DNA of 64,000 nt. It comes from Caldicellulosiruptor morganii (GTDB taxonomy: Bacteria; Bacillota; Thermoanaerobacteria; Caldicellulosiruptorales; Caldicellulosiruptoraceae). Where the stretch lies: NCBI RefSeq assembly GCF_026810225.1, contig NZ_CP113865.1:124001-188000 (forward strand). The letters run 5' to 3'. Shown piece by piece: positions 49,310 through 59,285 of this stretch. A program made the translations under genes and the position numbers. The notes beneath the pieces were generated by a model that saw nothing but the letters and a program-made list of their open reading frames with translations, had not been told where the DNA came from and made no database searches. Position 1 is the first letter of the stretch; every line of letters begins with the position of its first letter.

Positions 49310-51313
49310 ATGGCAGAGAAAGTAAAGCCTCTAAAAACTTCTAAGTTAAAGTTCAGCTTAAAAAGCAAGGCTTTAAAGAAAGTTGTAATATCCATAGCAA
49401 TTGTTGCAATTCTGGCAGGAGCAGGGTTTGGGGTATACAGGTTTGTCCAGGTAAGAAAAAATCAAAATCAGACCATTCAGCAGCGGACTGCAAGGGTAAC
49501 CAGGGGAGATATCACAGTTAGCGTTACAGGCTCCGGTCCGATTGAGTCAGCTCAAAGTGTAGATTTAACATCTACTGTCAGCTCAAACATTACAAAGGTC
49601 AACTTTAACGATGGCGACAGGGTTAAAAAAGGAGATGTAATTTTTGAGCTTGAAAACCAGGATGCAAAGGATAAGATAGACTCAATCAAAAGCCAGATAG
49701 ACGATGTCCAGTCGTCAATTTTGGATGTTGAAGATAGCATCAAAAACCTCAATGTCACGGCACCGATTTCCGGGTATGTAAAAAACCTCAACCTATCAGA
49801 AGGTGACAGGGTCGCAAAAGGCTCAAATTTACTCACAATAATAGATACATCAAAGCTGAAAGTCACATTGCCATTTTCAGCAGCTCTTTTTGGCAAAGTC
49901 AAAATAGGCACGCCAGCAGTTGTTTATATTCCAGACATATCCCAGTCAGTCCAGGGTACAGTTAGCTATCTTGGGAACATAACTTACACAAATGAATACG
50001 GTGGCAGGGTTTTTGATGTTGAGATAACAATCTCAAATCCAGGTGCTCTGCAGGAAGGCATGAAAGCAAGTGCCGAGATAAAGGCAGGAAATGATGTGTA
50101 TCTTAGCACACAGGATGCAGCAATGGAGTATGTAAACAAAGAAAATGTCAAAGCAAAGGTTGATGGTGAGGTTGAAGAGATTTTTGCAAAAAACAACCAG
50201 TTTGTTGAAAAAGGTGCGCTGCTACTGAAGCTTTCAAACGATGACCTGTCAAAACAGCTCAAGAACTATCAGACACAGCTTAAAAACTTGCAACAGCAGC
50301 TGAAAGAGGCAGAGGACAATTTGGAAAACTACTACATCAAAGCTCCATTTGACGGAGTTGTGACGAATATCAACTTCAAAAAAGGTGATAACATAAAAGC
50401 AGGAGAAGTGCTTGCAACCATATTTGACGACAAAAATTTGGTATTCAAGGTTGACATAGATGAACTTGATATTGCTAAAATAAAAGTAGGGCAAAAAGTA
50501 AATATAACAGTTGATGCACTGACAGACACCCAGACAAACCCGCTGACAGGAAAAGTTGCTAAAATCCCGCTTGAAGGTACAACACAAAACGGTGTTACAA
50601 CATATTCTGTTACAATCTCGATTGACAATCCAAAAGATCTCAAGATTGGCATGAATGCAAACGCAGAGATAATTGTAAACCAGAAACAGAATGTGTTGAT
50701 GGTACCGCTTGAAGCTGTGCAGAAATTTGGTAACAGGTACTTTGTGTTTGTAAAATCATCTGAACAAAATGGCTCTCAAGAAGGAGAGACCGGTGGATTT
50801 TTCCCGCAGGGAGGCTTTGAAAGCAGTCAGCAAAGCCAGGGCTCACAAAGCTGGCGACAAAGATGGCAGCAGGAAGGTGGCAGCACACAGAATGCACAGC
50901 AGTGGTCAAACAGCCAAACAAGAGGTTCATGGTCACAAAACAGCCAAACTGCAGGCAGCTTTTCACAGCAGCGAGCAAGAAGAATGGCAAGCCTTCTTAA
51001 CAACAGCTATTACAAGGGCGCAGTTTTACGACCTGTTGAGGTTGGAATCAACAATGATTCTTATATTGAAATTGTAAGTGGTCTTAGCGAAGGGGATATT
51101 GTTGTGCTGCCACCACTTTCAACAGGCTCAACAAGCACACAGACGCAAACTCAGCAAGGATTTAATATAATGGGCGGATTTGGCGCCCCGGGTGGTGGAA
51201 TGCCGGGCGAGTTCAGACAATACAGGCAGTTCAGACAGAACCAGAGTTCAGGAGGCAGCGGTACAACAAACAGAAATTCAACCGGTAATCAGGGCAGTTC
51301 TACACAAAGATAA
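49310..51313 (+). CDS. Efflux periplasmic-adaptor-type protein (MacA/HlyD-like)
   Basis: A 667-residue adaptor anchored by one N-terminal membrane helix (about 24-43). It has two lipoyl/barrel-sandwich halves (TSTVSSNITKVNFNDGDRVKKGD region and APFDGVVTNINFKKGDNIKAGE region, each cited in part), coiled-coil hairpins, and a beta-barrel domain (NITVDALTD). Two low-complexity stretches rich in Gln, Ser, Gly, Trp and Asn interrupt the C-terminal part (about 485-560 and the last 70). Such adaptors couple an ABC pump to export. ATG at 49310, ribosome site GAAAGGAAGGG. It is unusually long for the family. Confidence 0.85.
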   Translation: MAEKVKPLKTSKLKFSLKSKALKKVVISIAIVAILAGAGFGVYRFVQVRKNQNQTIQQRTARVTRGDITVSVTGSGPIESAQSVDLTSTVSSNITKVNFNDGDRVKKGDVIFELENQDAKDKIDSIKSQIDDVQSSILDVEDSIKNLNVTAPISGYVKNLNLSEGDRVAKGSNLLTIIDTSKLKVTLPFSAALFGKVKIGTPAVVYIPDISQSVQGTVSYLGNITYTNEYGGRVFDVEITISNPGALQEGMKASAEIKAGNDVYLSTQDAAMEYVNKENVKAKVDGEVEEIFAKNNQFVEKGALLLKLSNDDLSKQLKNYQTQLKNLQQQLKEAEDNLENYYIKAPFDGVVTNINFKKGDNIKAGEVLATIFDDKNLVFKVDIDELDIAKIKVGQKVNITVDALTDTQTNPLTGKVAKIPLEGTTQNGVTTYSVTISIDNPKDLKIGMNANAEIIVNQKQNVLMVPLEAVQKFGNRYFVFVKSSEQNGSQEGETGGFFPQGGFESSQQSQGSQSWRQRWQQEGGSTQNAQQWSNSQTRGSWSQNSQTAGSFSQQRARRMASLLNNSYYKGAVLRPVEVGINNDSYIEIVSGLSEGDIVVLPPLSTGSTSTQTQTQQGFNIMGGFGAPGGGMPGEFRQYRQFRQNQSSGGSGTTNRNSTGNQGSSTQR

Positions 51314-51334
51314 AAAAGAAGGTGAAAGCTTGCT

Positions 51335-52012
51335 ATGATTGAACTTATAGACATATACAAAATTTACAAAATGGGCGATAGCGAAGTGTATGCTTTAAAC
51401 GGTGTTAGCTTAAAAATCAACCCTCACGAGTTTGTTGCCATAGTGGGACCATCCGGTTCAGGAAAATCAACCCTGATGAACATAATAGGCTGTCTTGACA
51501 CACCTACATCTGGCACATATATACTGGATGGTCATGAGGTTAGCAGGCTGAATGACAATCAGCTTGCCGAGATTCGAAACAGCAAGATAGGTTTTGTGTT
51601 TCAGAGTTTTAACTTAATTCCACAGCTCACAGCGCTTGAAAATGTTGAACTTCCTCTGATTTACAAAGGCATGCCTGCATCGGCAAGGCACAGGCTTGCA
51701 AAGGAAGCCTTGGCAAGGGTTGGCTTGGAGCAAAGAATGCATCACAGACCAAGGCAGCTGTCTGGCGGGCAGCAGCAGAGGGTTGCAATTGCAAGGGCGC
51801 TTGTCACAAACCCGGCAATAATTCTTGCAGATGAGCCAACAGGAAACCTGGATTCAAAGTCAGGTGCTGAAATAATACAAATATTCAAGGAACTTCATGT
51901 ACAGGGCAGCACAATTGTTTTGATCACGCATGACAATAATATAGCCACTCAGGCAAAAAGGATTGTGAGAATTCAGGATGGTCAGATAATAGAAGACAGG
52001 GAGGTGAGCTGA
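51335..52012 (+). CDS. MacB-type ABC transporter ATP-binding protein
   Basis: A 225-residue ATPase. Walker A is GPSGSGKST, the signature is [15 protein letters not shown], Walker B is [16 protein letters not shown], and the switch is ITHDN. This LolD/MacB type powers a mechanotransmission pump and not a simple channel. The ATG at 51335 lies 21 bases after the adaptor stop; the permease gene begins 3 bases after its own stop. Full length and intact. Confidence 0.93.
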   Translation: MIELIDIYKIYKMGDSEVYALNGVSLKINPHEFVAIVGPSGSGKSTLMNIIGCLDTPTSGTYILDGHEVSRLNDNQLAEIRNSKIGFVFQSFNLIPQLTALENVELPLIYKGMPASARHRLAKEALARVGLEQRMHHRPRQLSGGQQQRVAIARALVTNPAIILADEPTGNLDSKSGAEIIQIFKELHVQGSTIVLITHDNNIATQAKRIVRIQDGQIIEDREVS

Positions 52013-52015
52013 CAG

Positions 52016-53194
52016 GTGGCACAGTTTATTTTAGCTTTTAGAATGGCAATAAAAAGTATACTTTCAAATAAGCTGAGGTCCTTTTTGACAATGCTTGGTG
52101 TTATCATAGGTATCTGGGCGGTAATTGCAGTTGTTGGACTTGCGCAGGGGAGTACAAAAAGCATAACAGACAGGCTTCAGAGGCTTGGGACAAATCTAAT
52201 ACAGATAAACATAACAGGAAGAAACAGCAACAGAAATGTCACATTTGAGGAACTTCAGCAGTTTGCCGACCAGCATGCAGATGATATAGAAGCAATTGCA
52301 CCGACTGTGTCAAGCTCTGTTACACTGAAGTATGGAACAACCACACATGACACCACTCTTATCGGGACAACTGCGGACTACAGCACAGTCAGAGATGTAA
52401 ATGTCAGCAGTGGAAGGTTTATATTGCCTATTGATGTGGACTATCGTCAAAAAGTTGCGCTTGTTGGCACTTACATTGTGAAAGATTTGTTCAATGGTGA
52501 AAATCCAATAGGAAAAAAGTTAAAGATAAACGGGCAGATATTCACGGTTGTTGGTGTTTTGGAGGAGCGTGCAAATTCACAGGAGCAGTCAGACGACGAC
52601 CAGGTGATAGTGCCGGTGACTGTTGCGCAAAGACTCACACGAAACGCGATCATCCGAAACTTTGCGATAAAAATCACAGACGGAAACAAAAGTGACACTG
52701 TTATGAACTACCTGAATAATTTTCTGTACAAAATCTACAACGACACAACTGCATACAGGGTATTTAACACAGCCCAGCTCCTTGACACCTTAAACAGCGT
52801 AACGCAAACACTTACACTCATGCTTGCAGGAATTGCCGCAATCTCACTAATTGTTGGTGGAATTGGAATCATGAATATCATGCTTGTATCTGTGACTGAG
52901 AGAACAAGAGAAATAGGAATCAGAAAAGCAATTGGCGCAAAGAGAAGAAATATTCTTGTTCAGTTTTTAATAGAGGCATCTGTTGTGACAGGGCTTGGAG
53001 GAATAATTGGGATTATTTTGGGGTATGTGACAATTAATTTGTTCTCAAAGCTAAATGTTGCAACGGCAATATTCTCTGTACCATGGGCAATTTTAGCATT
53101 TACCATTTCACTTGCGATTGGGATAGTCTTTGGGCTGTTCCCGGCTTCAAAGGCGTCCAGACTGAATCCAATTGAAGCTTTAAGATATGAATAA
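52016..53194 (+). CDS. MacB-type ABC transporter permease
   Basis: A 392-residue permease. One membrane helix at about 20-43 is followed by a large extracellular MacB_PCD domain (45-265), and then three FtsX-like helices, including NIMLVSVTERTREIGIRKAIGA, the coupling helix after TM2, and LGLFPASKASRLNPIEALRYE in shortened form at the end. It starts with GTG at 52016, 8 bases after GGGAGGTGA. Together with the adaptor and ATPase it should export a substrate or signal across the membrane; the substrate is unknown, but secreted proteins flank it. Confidence 0.92.
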   Translation: MAQFILAFRMAIKSILSNKLRSFLTMLGVIIGIWAVIAVVGLAQGSTKSITDRLQRLGTNLIQINITGRNSNRNVTFEELQQFADQHADDIEAIAPTVSSSVTLKYGTTTHDTTLIGTTADYSTVRDVNVSSGRFILPIDVDYRQKVALVGTYIVKDLFNGENPIGKKLKINGQIFTVVGVLEERANSQEQSDDDQVIVPVTVAQRLTRNAIIRNFAIKITDGNKSDTVMNYLNNFLYKIYNDTTAYRVFNTAQLLDTLNSVTQTLTLMLAGIAAISLIVGGIGIMNIMLVSVTERTREIGIRKAIGAKRRNILVQFLIEASVVTGLGGIIGIILGYVTINLFSKLNVATAIFSVPWAILAFTISLAIGIVFGLFPASKASRLNPIEALRYE

Positions 53195-53215
53195 AACCTT
53201 GGAGGGATTTGAAAG

Positions 53216-56200
53216 ATGAGAAAAAAGTTGATAACAGCTTTCGTGATGCTTTGTTTTGTGATTGTCAGCACCGGTGTTTTTTCTGCTTTTGCTGCATACA
53301 GGGACATTCCATCAAATGCAAGTTACAAGCAGGCTGTAGAAAAGCTAAATAAGCTTGGAATTCTTGTTTACAGGGACTATTTCAAGCCAGGTGCCAGTGT
53401 AACACGCGGTGAATTTGCAGCTGCAATTGTCAGGATTTCAAACGCAGAGGATGAAGCAAACCTGTTAAAAGGTTATTCGCAGTATCCCGACATAAAACCA
53501 AACACAGCCCTGTGTGGATTTGTCAACTGGGCTGTGAAGAAAAAATACATGACACCAATGGCAGACGGCAAATTTAATCCCAACGGCCCACTAACCTTTG
53601 CACAGGCGACAACTGCTATTGTTAGAATGCTCGGGTATTCTGACTCAGACCTCTCTGGCATCTGGCCACAAAGCTATATCGACAGGGCATCTGAACTTGG
53701 ACTTATAAAAGGAATAAACCTTTCAGCTTCTCAAAAGGTTCCGCGCTGGGCTCTTGCCTTGATGCTATCAAGGCTTCTTGACACTGAGGTCAAAACTGGT
53801 GGGAGTCAAGCGCAGGGCAGCCAGTCAGCTTCAAGTTTAGTCACAGCATCAAACCAGAGTAGCAGTGGTATAAAATTTTCTGAGTATGTTGGGCTTTACA
53901 AATCGTATGTTGTGCTTGATACTGGAAAGACATCTTCAAAGCTTCTTTCGAATGAGGTTCTGACAGATAGCGGTGTGCTTGTGAACACAACAAAAGCCCA
54001 GCTGGAAGCTGGAAAAAGGTATATGCTTCAGGTTGATGGCAGCAAAATCACAAAGGTGTTTGGAGTTGAAACTGATTCTTTTCAGATTATCAGCACAAAG
54101 GTTGATGGAAAGACTGTATATTACAAAGAAAGTGGAAAGACAAAGTCAATAACTTTGCCATCTTCAGCAACATACTATTACAATGGCTCAAAACAAAGCT
54201 ACGATGCAATAGAAAATGTTCTAAAACCAAACCAGAAGATAAGCTTTATATATTCTGAGGATAGAAGCAAAGTGGACTGTATTGTAATCAAAGACATATA
54301 TTCACCAGAAGTTTATGGAAACTATGATGAGCTGCTGGTTCTGGCAACTTACAAAACATCATCGGCACTGGATCCAAATCAGGTTCAGACAGACAGGGGA
54401 ATATACTTTGTTGCACCTTCTATAAAACCTGATAGCCTTGAAATAGGTACAAAGTATGGAGTGTATATAAAGAATGACACAATTACAGCAGTTTCTCAGA
54501 AAGTGTGGACATCTGATAAGTTTACCATCAAAAATATAGATAATTATACACTTAATGCTGTTCAAGATGACAAAACACAGAAGATTCAGCTAAGCAGTAA
54601 GCCTTTGTATTACTATCAGGGGACGAAGCAGAGCTATGAGAATCTGCCAAACATTTTAAAAGAAGGTCAGATACTCTATGTATCAAAAGACATAGACACA
54701 GGCAGGGTTATGGCATATGTTATTCAGGACCCATACGGCAGTGAGTACGGAAACTACATTGAGGCAATAGTTTTGCAAAATGCACTTTTAAATTCAAGCC
54801 TTGAGAACAACCAGGTGCTTACCGACAAGGGCATATACTACCTTCCATCTGAAGATACAAAGCTTGAGATAGGAGCAAAGTATGGGTTTTATGTTAAAGA
54901 CGATAAAATAACGCTTGTTATAAAGAAGCTGAATGCTACTTTGCAGTATGAGGTAACAGATGTTATAAGCGATACCAACGTCAAGCTAAAGGGTGCTCAG
55001 GGGCAGGAGAATTTGATTTTGCCTCAAAAGCCAGCTTACTATTACAATGGAGCAAAGATGAACTATACAGAACTCAAAAATGTGCTAAAAGCAGGGCAGA
55101 AAATCTACTTTGGCTATGCAAAGGATGGCAGGACATGCGAATATGTTGTAATCCAGGATCCATATTCTTCTGAGTATGGCACATATGCAGAAGTGATAGT
55201 GATGGCTGATAGCATTTCGTCAAGCAAGCTTGCAACAGGTGAGGTTCTGACAGACAGGGGCATATATGTTGTGGGAAGATCTGCAGGAAAGCTTTCTGTT
55301 GGAGCAAAGTATGGTGTGTATATCAAAAATGATACAATCACAAAGGTTGTGAAAAAGCTCAATAATAGCGAACAGGCAGAGATCACAGCGGTTGTGAGCG
55401 ATACAAATGTGAAGCTCAAAAAAGGCAGCACTGAGAACACCATGTTCCTTCCACAAAAACCCACGTATTACTATAATGGAAACAAAGTAAGTTATGACCA
55501 GCTAAAGAGCATTCTCAAGATGGGGCAGAAGATATATTTTGGTTACAACCAGTCAGGAAGTTCTTATGAGTACGCAATCATCCAGGACCCATACTATGAT
55601 GAATACGGAACATACATGGAAGTTATTGTGATGGGCACAAGCAAGGTAACAAAAGGTCTTGCAGAGGATGAAGTTCTGACAGACAGGGGTATTTTGAGCT
55701 TGCCATCGAGTCAGAACACAAGCTTGGAGCTTGGCGCAAAGTATGGGCTTTATGTTGACTCAAGTAACAATATAACATATGTGTACAAAAAGTTTAACTC
55801 AACCGATGGCATGACAGTTGTATACGCACTTGGGAGCAAAGTAACAGTTGATAAGGGCGGAACACAGGTTGATATGAACCTGCCACAGAACATAACCTAC
55901 TATTACAATGGTGCAAAGATAGATTATCAAACGGCGCTGCAAAAGATTGTAAGGAACACATCGCTTGTGTTTGGGATGTCAGCACAGAAGCAGGGCAAAT
56001 ATGACTACTGTGTTATATTTGACCCGGTATACAGCAAACCATATCTTGCAGATGAGCAAACCTACCTGACTTTGAAAGCAGGTGATCTGGATATAAGTGG
56101 TAGCAGTAAAGTTATAAAAGATGGGGATGTTGTTGATTACAGCTACATCCAGAAAAATGATGTTGTATATGCTGTGACAGACATCTGGGGTGGCAACAAG

Positions 56201-56446
56201 TTCATACTTGTTGTAGATAATAAGGTTGAAGGTTATATCAAAAGCTACCAGCCAACAAGACTAACGCCAAGATTTATTGTTGCAACTGTATTTGACCCGA
56301 CATCAGGAAAGCTTGTGGACAGGACGTATGAGGTGAGCGAGGATTTTGACCCGTCTGTGCTTCTGGCAGACACATTCAAAGTTGGTCAGAGAGTGTATCT
56401 CATCCTGGGGTATGATGGCAGGGTGGTAAATATGGTAAAACCGTAA
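53216..56446 (+). CDS. SLH-domain surface protein with five long repeats
   Basis: A 1076-residue exported protein. Signal peptide about 1-24 (ending AFAA). Three SLH segments at about 25-190 (GDFAAAIVRI-like and ADGKFNPNGPLTFAQATTAI in part) anchor it to the wall. Then five tandem repeats of 143-144 residues follow from about 223, each with YGxYxExIV, VLTDRGIY, GAKYGxYVKND, YYYNGxK and a QDPY end. A unique C-terminal region of about 140 residues ends RVVNMVKP. ATG at 53216 after GGAGG. It is the last gene of the export operon, so it may be the substrate or the surface receptor of the pump. Confidence 0.88.
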   Translation: MRKKLITAFVMLCFVIVSTGVFSAFAAYRDIPSNASYKQAVEKLNKLGILVYRDYFKPGASVTRGEFAAAIVRISNAEDEANLLKGYSQYPDIKPNTALCGFVNWAVKKKYMTPMADGKFNPNGPLTFAQATTAIVRMLGYSDSDLSGIWPQSYIDRASELGLIKGINLSASQKVPRWALALMLSRLLDTEVKTGGSQAQGSQSASSLVTASNQSSSGIKFSEYVGLYKSYVVLDTGKTSSKLLSNEVLTDSGVLVNTTKAQLEAGKRYMLQVDGSKITKVFGVETDSFQIISTKVDGKTVYYKESGKTKSITLPSSATYYYNGSKQSYDAIENVLKPNQKISFIYSEDRSKVDCIVIKDIYSPEVYGNYDELLVLATYKTSSALDPNQVQTDRGIYFVAPSIKPDSLEIGTKYGVYIKNDTITAVSQKVWTSDKFTIKNIDNYTLNAVQDDKTQKIQLSSKPLYYYQGTKQSYENLPNILKEGQILYVSKDIDTGRVMAYVIQDPYGSEYGNYIEAIVLQNALLNSSLENNQVLTDKGIYYLPSEDTKLEIGAKYGFYVKDDKITLVIKKLNATLQYEVTDVISDTNVKLKGAQGQENLILPQKPAYYYNGAKMNYTELKNVLKAGQKIYFGYAKDGRTCEYVVIQDPYSSEYGTYAEVIVMADSISSSKLATGEVLTDRGIYVVGRSAGKLSVGAKYGVYIKNDTITKVVKKLNNSEQAEITAVVSDTNVKLKKGSTENTMFLPQKPTYYYNGNKVSYDQLKSILKMGQKIYFGYNQSGSSYEYAIIQDPYYDEYGTYMEVIVMGTSKVTKGLAEDEVLTDRGILSLPSSQNTSLELGAKYGLYVDSSNNITYVYKKFNSTDGMTVVYALGSKVTVDKGGTQVDMNLPQNITYYYNGAKIDYQTALQKIVRNTSLVFGMSAQKQGKYDYCVIFDPVYSKPYLADEQTYLTLKAGDLDISGSSKVIKDGDVVDYSYIQKNDVVYAVTDIWGGNKFILVVDNKVEGYIKSYQPTRLTPRFIVATVFDPTSGKLVDRTYEVSEDFDPSVLLADTFKVGQRVYLILGYDGRVVNMVKP
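53885..56032 (+). repeat. Five tandem coding repeats of about 430 bp
   Basis: Unit starts at 53885, 54314, 54746, 55175 and 55604 (spacing 429, 432, 429, 429). The third and fourth are the most alike (LTDxGIYxLP, GAKYG, VSDTNVKLK, LPQKPxYYYNG). The first is the most divergent. Repeats lie in frame within the SLH protein gene. Confidence 0.85.
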
Positions 56447-56476
56447 AAAGTGACTTTTAACTGGCTCAATAACTAA

Positions 56477-56519
56477 AAGGGACTTGCCACAATTTTCTGG
56501 CACAGTCCCTTGTTTTTTT
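56477..56519 (+). terminator. Terminator of the export operon
   Basis: AAGGGACT-TGCC (from 56477) pairs with GGCA-C-AGTCCCTT (to 56511) with one bulge and is followed by GTTTTTTT. A close copy stands at 59527-59565. Confidence 0.85.
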
Positions 56520-57210
56520 GGCTCTTTGTCAAGTAGTGGGGTGGTTATTCTGAATGCCCACCTTTTTAGCTTTTTCAAGCATGCATTAAATGTTATTAGT
56601 GTATATTATAGGTAATAAAATCTAAAAAACTAATACCACTCTCGCCCACTCATATAGTGGGTTTTTAAATATTCAGCTTTTTCAATTTATCTACCACAAC
56701 TGTACAAAATCTTCTTCCTGAATCTTTCAAAATTCCTGTATCCAAATCCATCCTCTTAGGTAACCTTTATTTTGTTATTAAAACCATCAGTCGTACTATT
56801 TGTATGCCGAACAAAAAAATGCATTTTACTGTTTCCAAAAAACCAGCTTCTAAAAACTCTTACACATCTCATAAATTCAGAAAGTCCACTTCGCTTCTTC
56901 TACTCTCTATCCACTTTTTTAATACAAGTCTTGCTTCTTCTGAATTTACTTCTCTTTAACACTTTCTTAAATGCTTCTTTGAGCTGATGGGCTTTTCTCA
57001 AATCTTGGCTGCAGCAAAACATTACCTCTAATTCTTCTCTTAACACAGTTTCAAGTTCTTCGTAAGCCTTCGATAATAATTTCCTGCTCCTTTCAAAAGA
57101 CTATACAAAATTACTTTCTAATTCTTCTTGTATCCTTTTTCTCACATTTTCTAAAGCCAAATAAACATATCGGATTGATATCTGTATACGGTTATTTTTA
57201 AATTTTTTAA
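56520..57210 (-). pseudogene. Decayed ISL3-family transposase and terminal repeat
   Basis: The plus strand at 56519-56545 reads GGCTCTTTGTC, then GTGGGGTGG, then TTCTGAATGCC, like an ISL3-type terminal repeat. On the minus strand from about 57200 down to 56640 a transposase is readable through stops and frameshifts: YVYLALENVRKRIQEEL, then HQLKEAFKKVLKRS, then TTDGFNNKIKVT and DGFGYRNFERFRKKIL. The last two match the conserved C-terminal end of ISL3 transposases (GxNNKIKxxKRxxYGYRN). It has lost activity through at least three interruptions. Confidence 0.75.
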
Positions 57211-57263
57211 AATACATTTTGTAATTACTACAAATTACCATATGAAATATTTTTTACAAACTC

Positions 57264-57291
57264 TTGACACTATGTACATAAAAATTATGTT
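57264..57291 (+). promoter_or_regulatory. Putative promoter of the HD-domain gene
   Basis: TTGACA (57264-57269) and TATGTT (57286-57291) are 16 bases apart, about 120 bases before the ATG. A TATAAT-like TATAATAA further on has no good -35. Confidence 0.35.
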
Positions 57292-57408
57292 TGAAAAAAT
57301 TTATTCAATTTATTATAATAAAAATGAAGAACATATTTTCTTTTGTTGCCAAAAATTATGCTTTGTAAAAAATATTCAGGCAAACTATTTTGATAGTGGA
57401 GAGGCAAA

Positions 57409-58695
57409 ATGAGTGCAAATGAAATCTATGAATTCAGAGATCCAGTTCATGGTTTTATTCAGGTTAATGATTTAGAGCTGAAAATCATAGATTCCTATCC
57501 ATTTCAGAGATTAAGAAATATAAAACAACTGGCATTTTCCCATTACGTCTATCATGGAGCAGAACATTCAAGATTTGGACATTCATTGGGCGTTATGCAT
57601 CTTGTTACAAAAGCTTTCAGGACAGTTGTTGAGAAGACAAATATTTTTGATATTCCTCGAAAAGAATGGTATACTCAGATATTGAGACTTATAGCTTTAA
57701 TTCATGATATCGGACATGCTCCCTTTTCCCACGCTACAGAAGAGCTTTTTCCGGATGATTTGAAACATGAAGATTACAGTTGCATGATAGCAACTCAAAC
57801 AGAGATAAAAGATTACATTTATGAAATTGGAGAGAGATTAAAAAAACTCTACGGTGAAGACTATGATATTACTCCTGAGCTGATTTGTTCTATATACAAA
57901 GGTGAAAATATAGAAAATCCTGATTTCATGTTTTTAAGAAAGTTTATGGACAGTGAATTAGACTGTGACAAGATGGATTATCTTTTACGAGATTCGCTTT
58001 ACTGTGGTGTAAGCTATGGAAAATTTGATCTGGAGAGGTTAATAAATACTCTTACCATTTGGAAGAATGATGAAGGCATACTTCATCTTGCTGTTGAAAA
58101 AGGCGGAATGCACGCTTTTGAAGAATTTGTTTTAGCACGATATTTTATGTTTACACAGGTTTACTTTCACAAAACCCGAAGGTTCTTGGATAATATGCTT
58201 TTCTCTTTTTTGAAGTCTACTTTGAAAGAGGGTAAATATCCCAGAGATATTAATGAATTTTTACAATATGACGATGTAACAATCAGTAAACTTATCAGAG
58301 AAAAGAGCAAGGAAAATGAATGTGCAGAAAGACTTTTAAAGAGAAAGATAATGAGCTGTATTTATGAAACACCACCACATGCTAACAAAGATCAAGAATC
58401 TATCTATAACATTGTCAAAAACGAACTCAAACAAAAAGTTGGCGAAGAGAACTTGCTTTTTGATTCAGCAGACAAAATGATTCATCAGATACCTGTAAAA
58501 TATGAACTTGATAGCGAAAAAGCAATCCCTATAATAGACGAGAAAAACAGAGAAGTGATGTCTATAAGCATTGCTTCAGAGGTTATAAAAAAGATGACTG
58601 AACCAATAAATATAAAAAGGATATATGTTACTGAGGATAAAAGAAAAGAGGCAGAAAAGATAGTAAATGGAATATTTAACAAAATGAAACATTAA
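57409..58695 (+). CDS. HD-domain phosphohydrolase (YwfO-like)
   Basis: A 428-residue protein of the dGTPase-like HD superfamily. Motifs are RDPVHGFI, FQRLRNIKQL, AEHSRFGHSLGVMH, LIHDIGHAPFSHATE (the HD pair) and DSELDCDKMDYLLRD (last metal-binding Asp). Members hydrolyse nucleoside triphosphates or related phosphates. The ATG at 57409 follows GTGGAGAGG. The next gene, 29 bases on, encodes a YwgA-like protein; ywfO and ywgA are also neighbours in Bacillus. Full length and intact. Confidence 0.9.
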   Translation: MSANEIYEFRDPVHGFIQVNDLELKIIDSYPFQRLRNIKQLAFSHYVYHGAEHSRFGHSLGVMHLVTKAFRTVVEKTNIFDIPRKEWYTQILRLIALIHDIGHAPFSHATEELFPDDLKHEDYSCMIATQTEIKDYIYEIGERLKKLYGEDYDITPELICSIYKGENIENPDFMFLRKFMDSELDCDKMDYLLRDSLYCGVSYGKFDLERLINTLTIWKNDEGILHLAVEKGGMHAFEEFVLARYFMFTQVYFHKTRRFLDNMLFSFLKSTLKEGKYPRDINEFLQYDDVTISKLIREKSKENECAERLLKRKIMSCIYETPPHANKDQESIYNIVKNELKQKVGEENLLFDSADKMIHQIPVKYELDSEKAIPIIDEKNREVMSISIASEVIKKMTEPINIKRIYVTEDKRKEAEKIVNGIFNKMKH

Positions 58696-58724
58696 AATTA
58701 GGAAGACAAGGGGGTAGCTACCTC

Positions 58725-59285
58725 ATGAAAGAAAATAAAGACCTGATATTGTGGTATTTGATAAAAGAGTTAACTGACCATTGCTCATGTACCGGCAACA
58801 AGGTTGGTAAGAAATTTTTGCAAAAAGTGGTTTATTTGTTGCAGAGAAAGGGCTTAAACCTCAACTATAATTTTTCAATCCACTATTATGGACCGTACAG
58901 TAGCCAGTTAGAATATGATATACACAGATTAGAAATGAATGGTTTGGTAAAGATTGATCCAAAAGATGGATATACTCATGAAATAATTCCTGTAGAACTA
59001 TCTAATGATGAAAAATACTTTAGCAATATTATAGAAACAATAGAATCAAAAGAGATTAAAGATTTAATAAAAAACTTGTCGAGCTTTAACGCTTATGAAT
59101 TGGAATTAGTTGCAACAGTGGACTATGTGATAAATCAACTAAAAATTCAGGGTATGAATGAACTAAATAAAAGAGAAATTATAGAAAAAGTGAAAAGGTT
59201 AAAAGGAAGTAAATATACTGAGGAAAAAATAGGTGAAGTCATTAAGTTTTTGGAAGACAATGGTTTTGTAAAAATAGAAGTTTAA
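58725..59285 (+). CDS. YwgA-like protein
   Basis: A 186-residue protein resembling YwgA: GKKFLQKVVYLLQRKGL near residue 30-45, IHYYGPYSSQLEYDIHRLE, then winged-helix-like C-terminal segments. The N-terminal pattern KKLQKxxYLL with HxYGPYS is shared with Panacea-type antitoxin domains, so a regulatory or inhibitory role toward the HD enzyme is possible. ATG at 58725, ribosome site GGGGG 12 bases upstream with GGTAG nearer. Cytoplasmic. Confidence 0.75.
   Translation: MKENKDLILWYLIKELTDHCSCTGNKVGKKFLQKVVYLLQRKGLNLNYNFSIHYYGPYSSQLEYDIHRLEMNGLVKIDPKDGYTHEIIPVELSNDEKYFSNIIETIESKEIKDLIKNLSSFNAYELELVATVDYVINQLKIQGMNELNKREIIEKVKRLKGSKYTEEKIGEVIKFLEDNGFVKIEV

Noticed and set aside
53885-56032. The five repeats considered as CRISPR-like or transposon repeats
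   Set aside because: The units are in-frame coding repeats of about 430 bases without spacers.
56772-56987. 71-codon plus-strand frame
   Set aside because: It is antisense to the decayed ISL3 transposase, which explains the sequence better.
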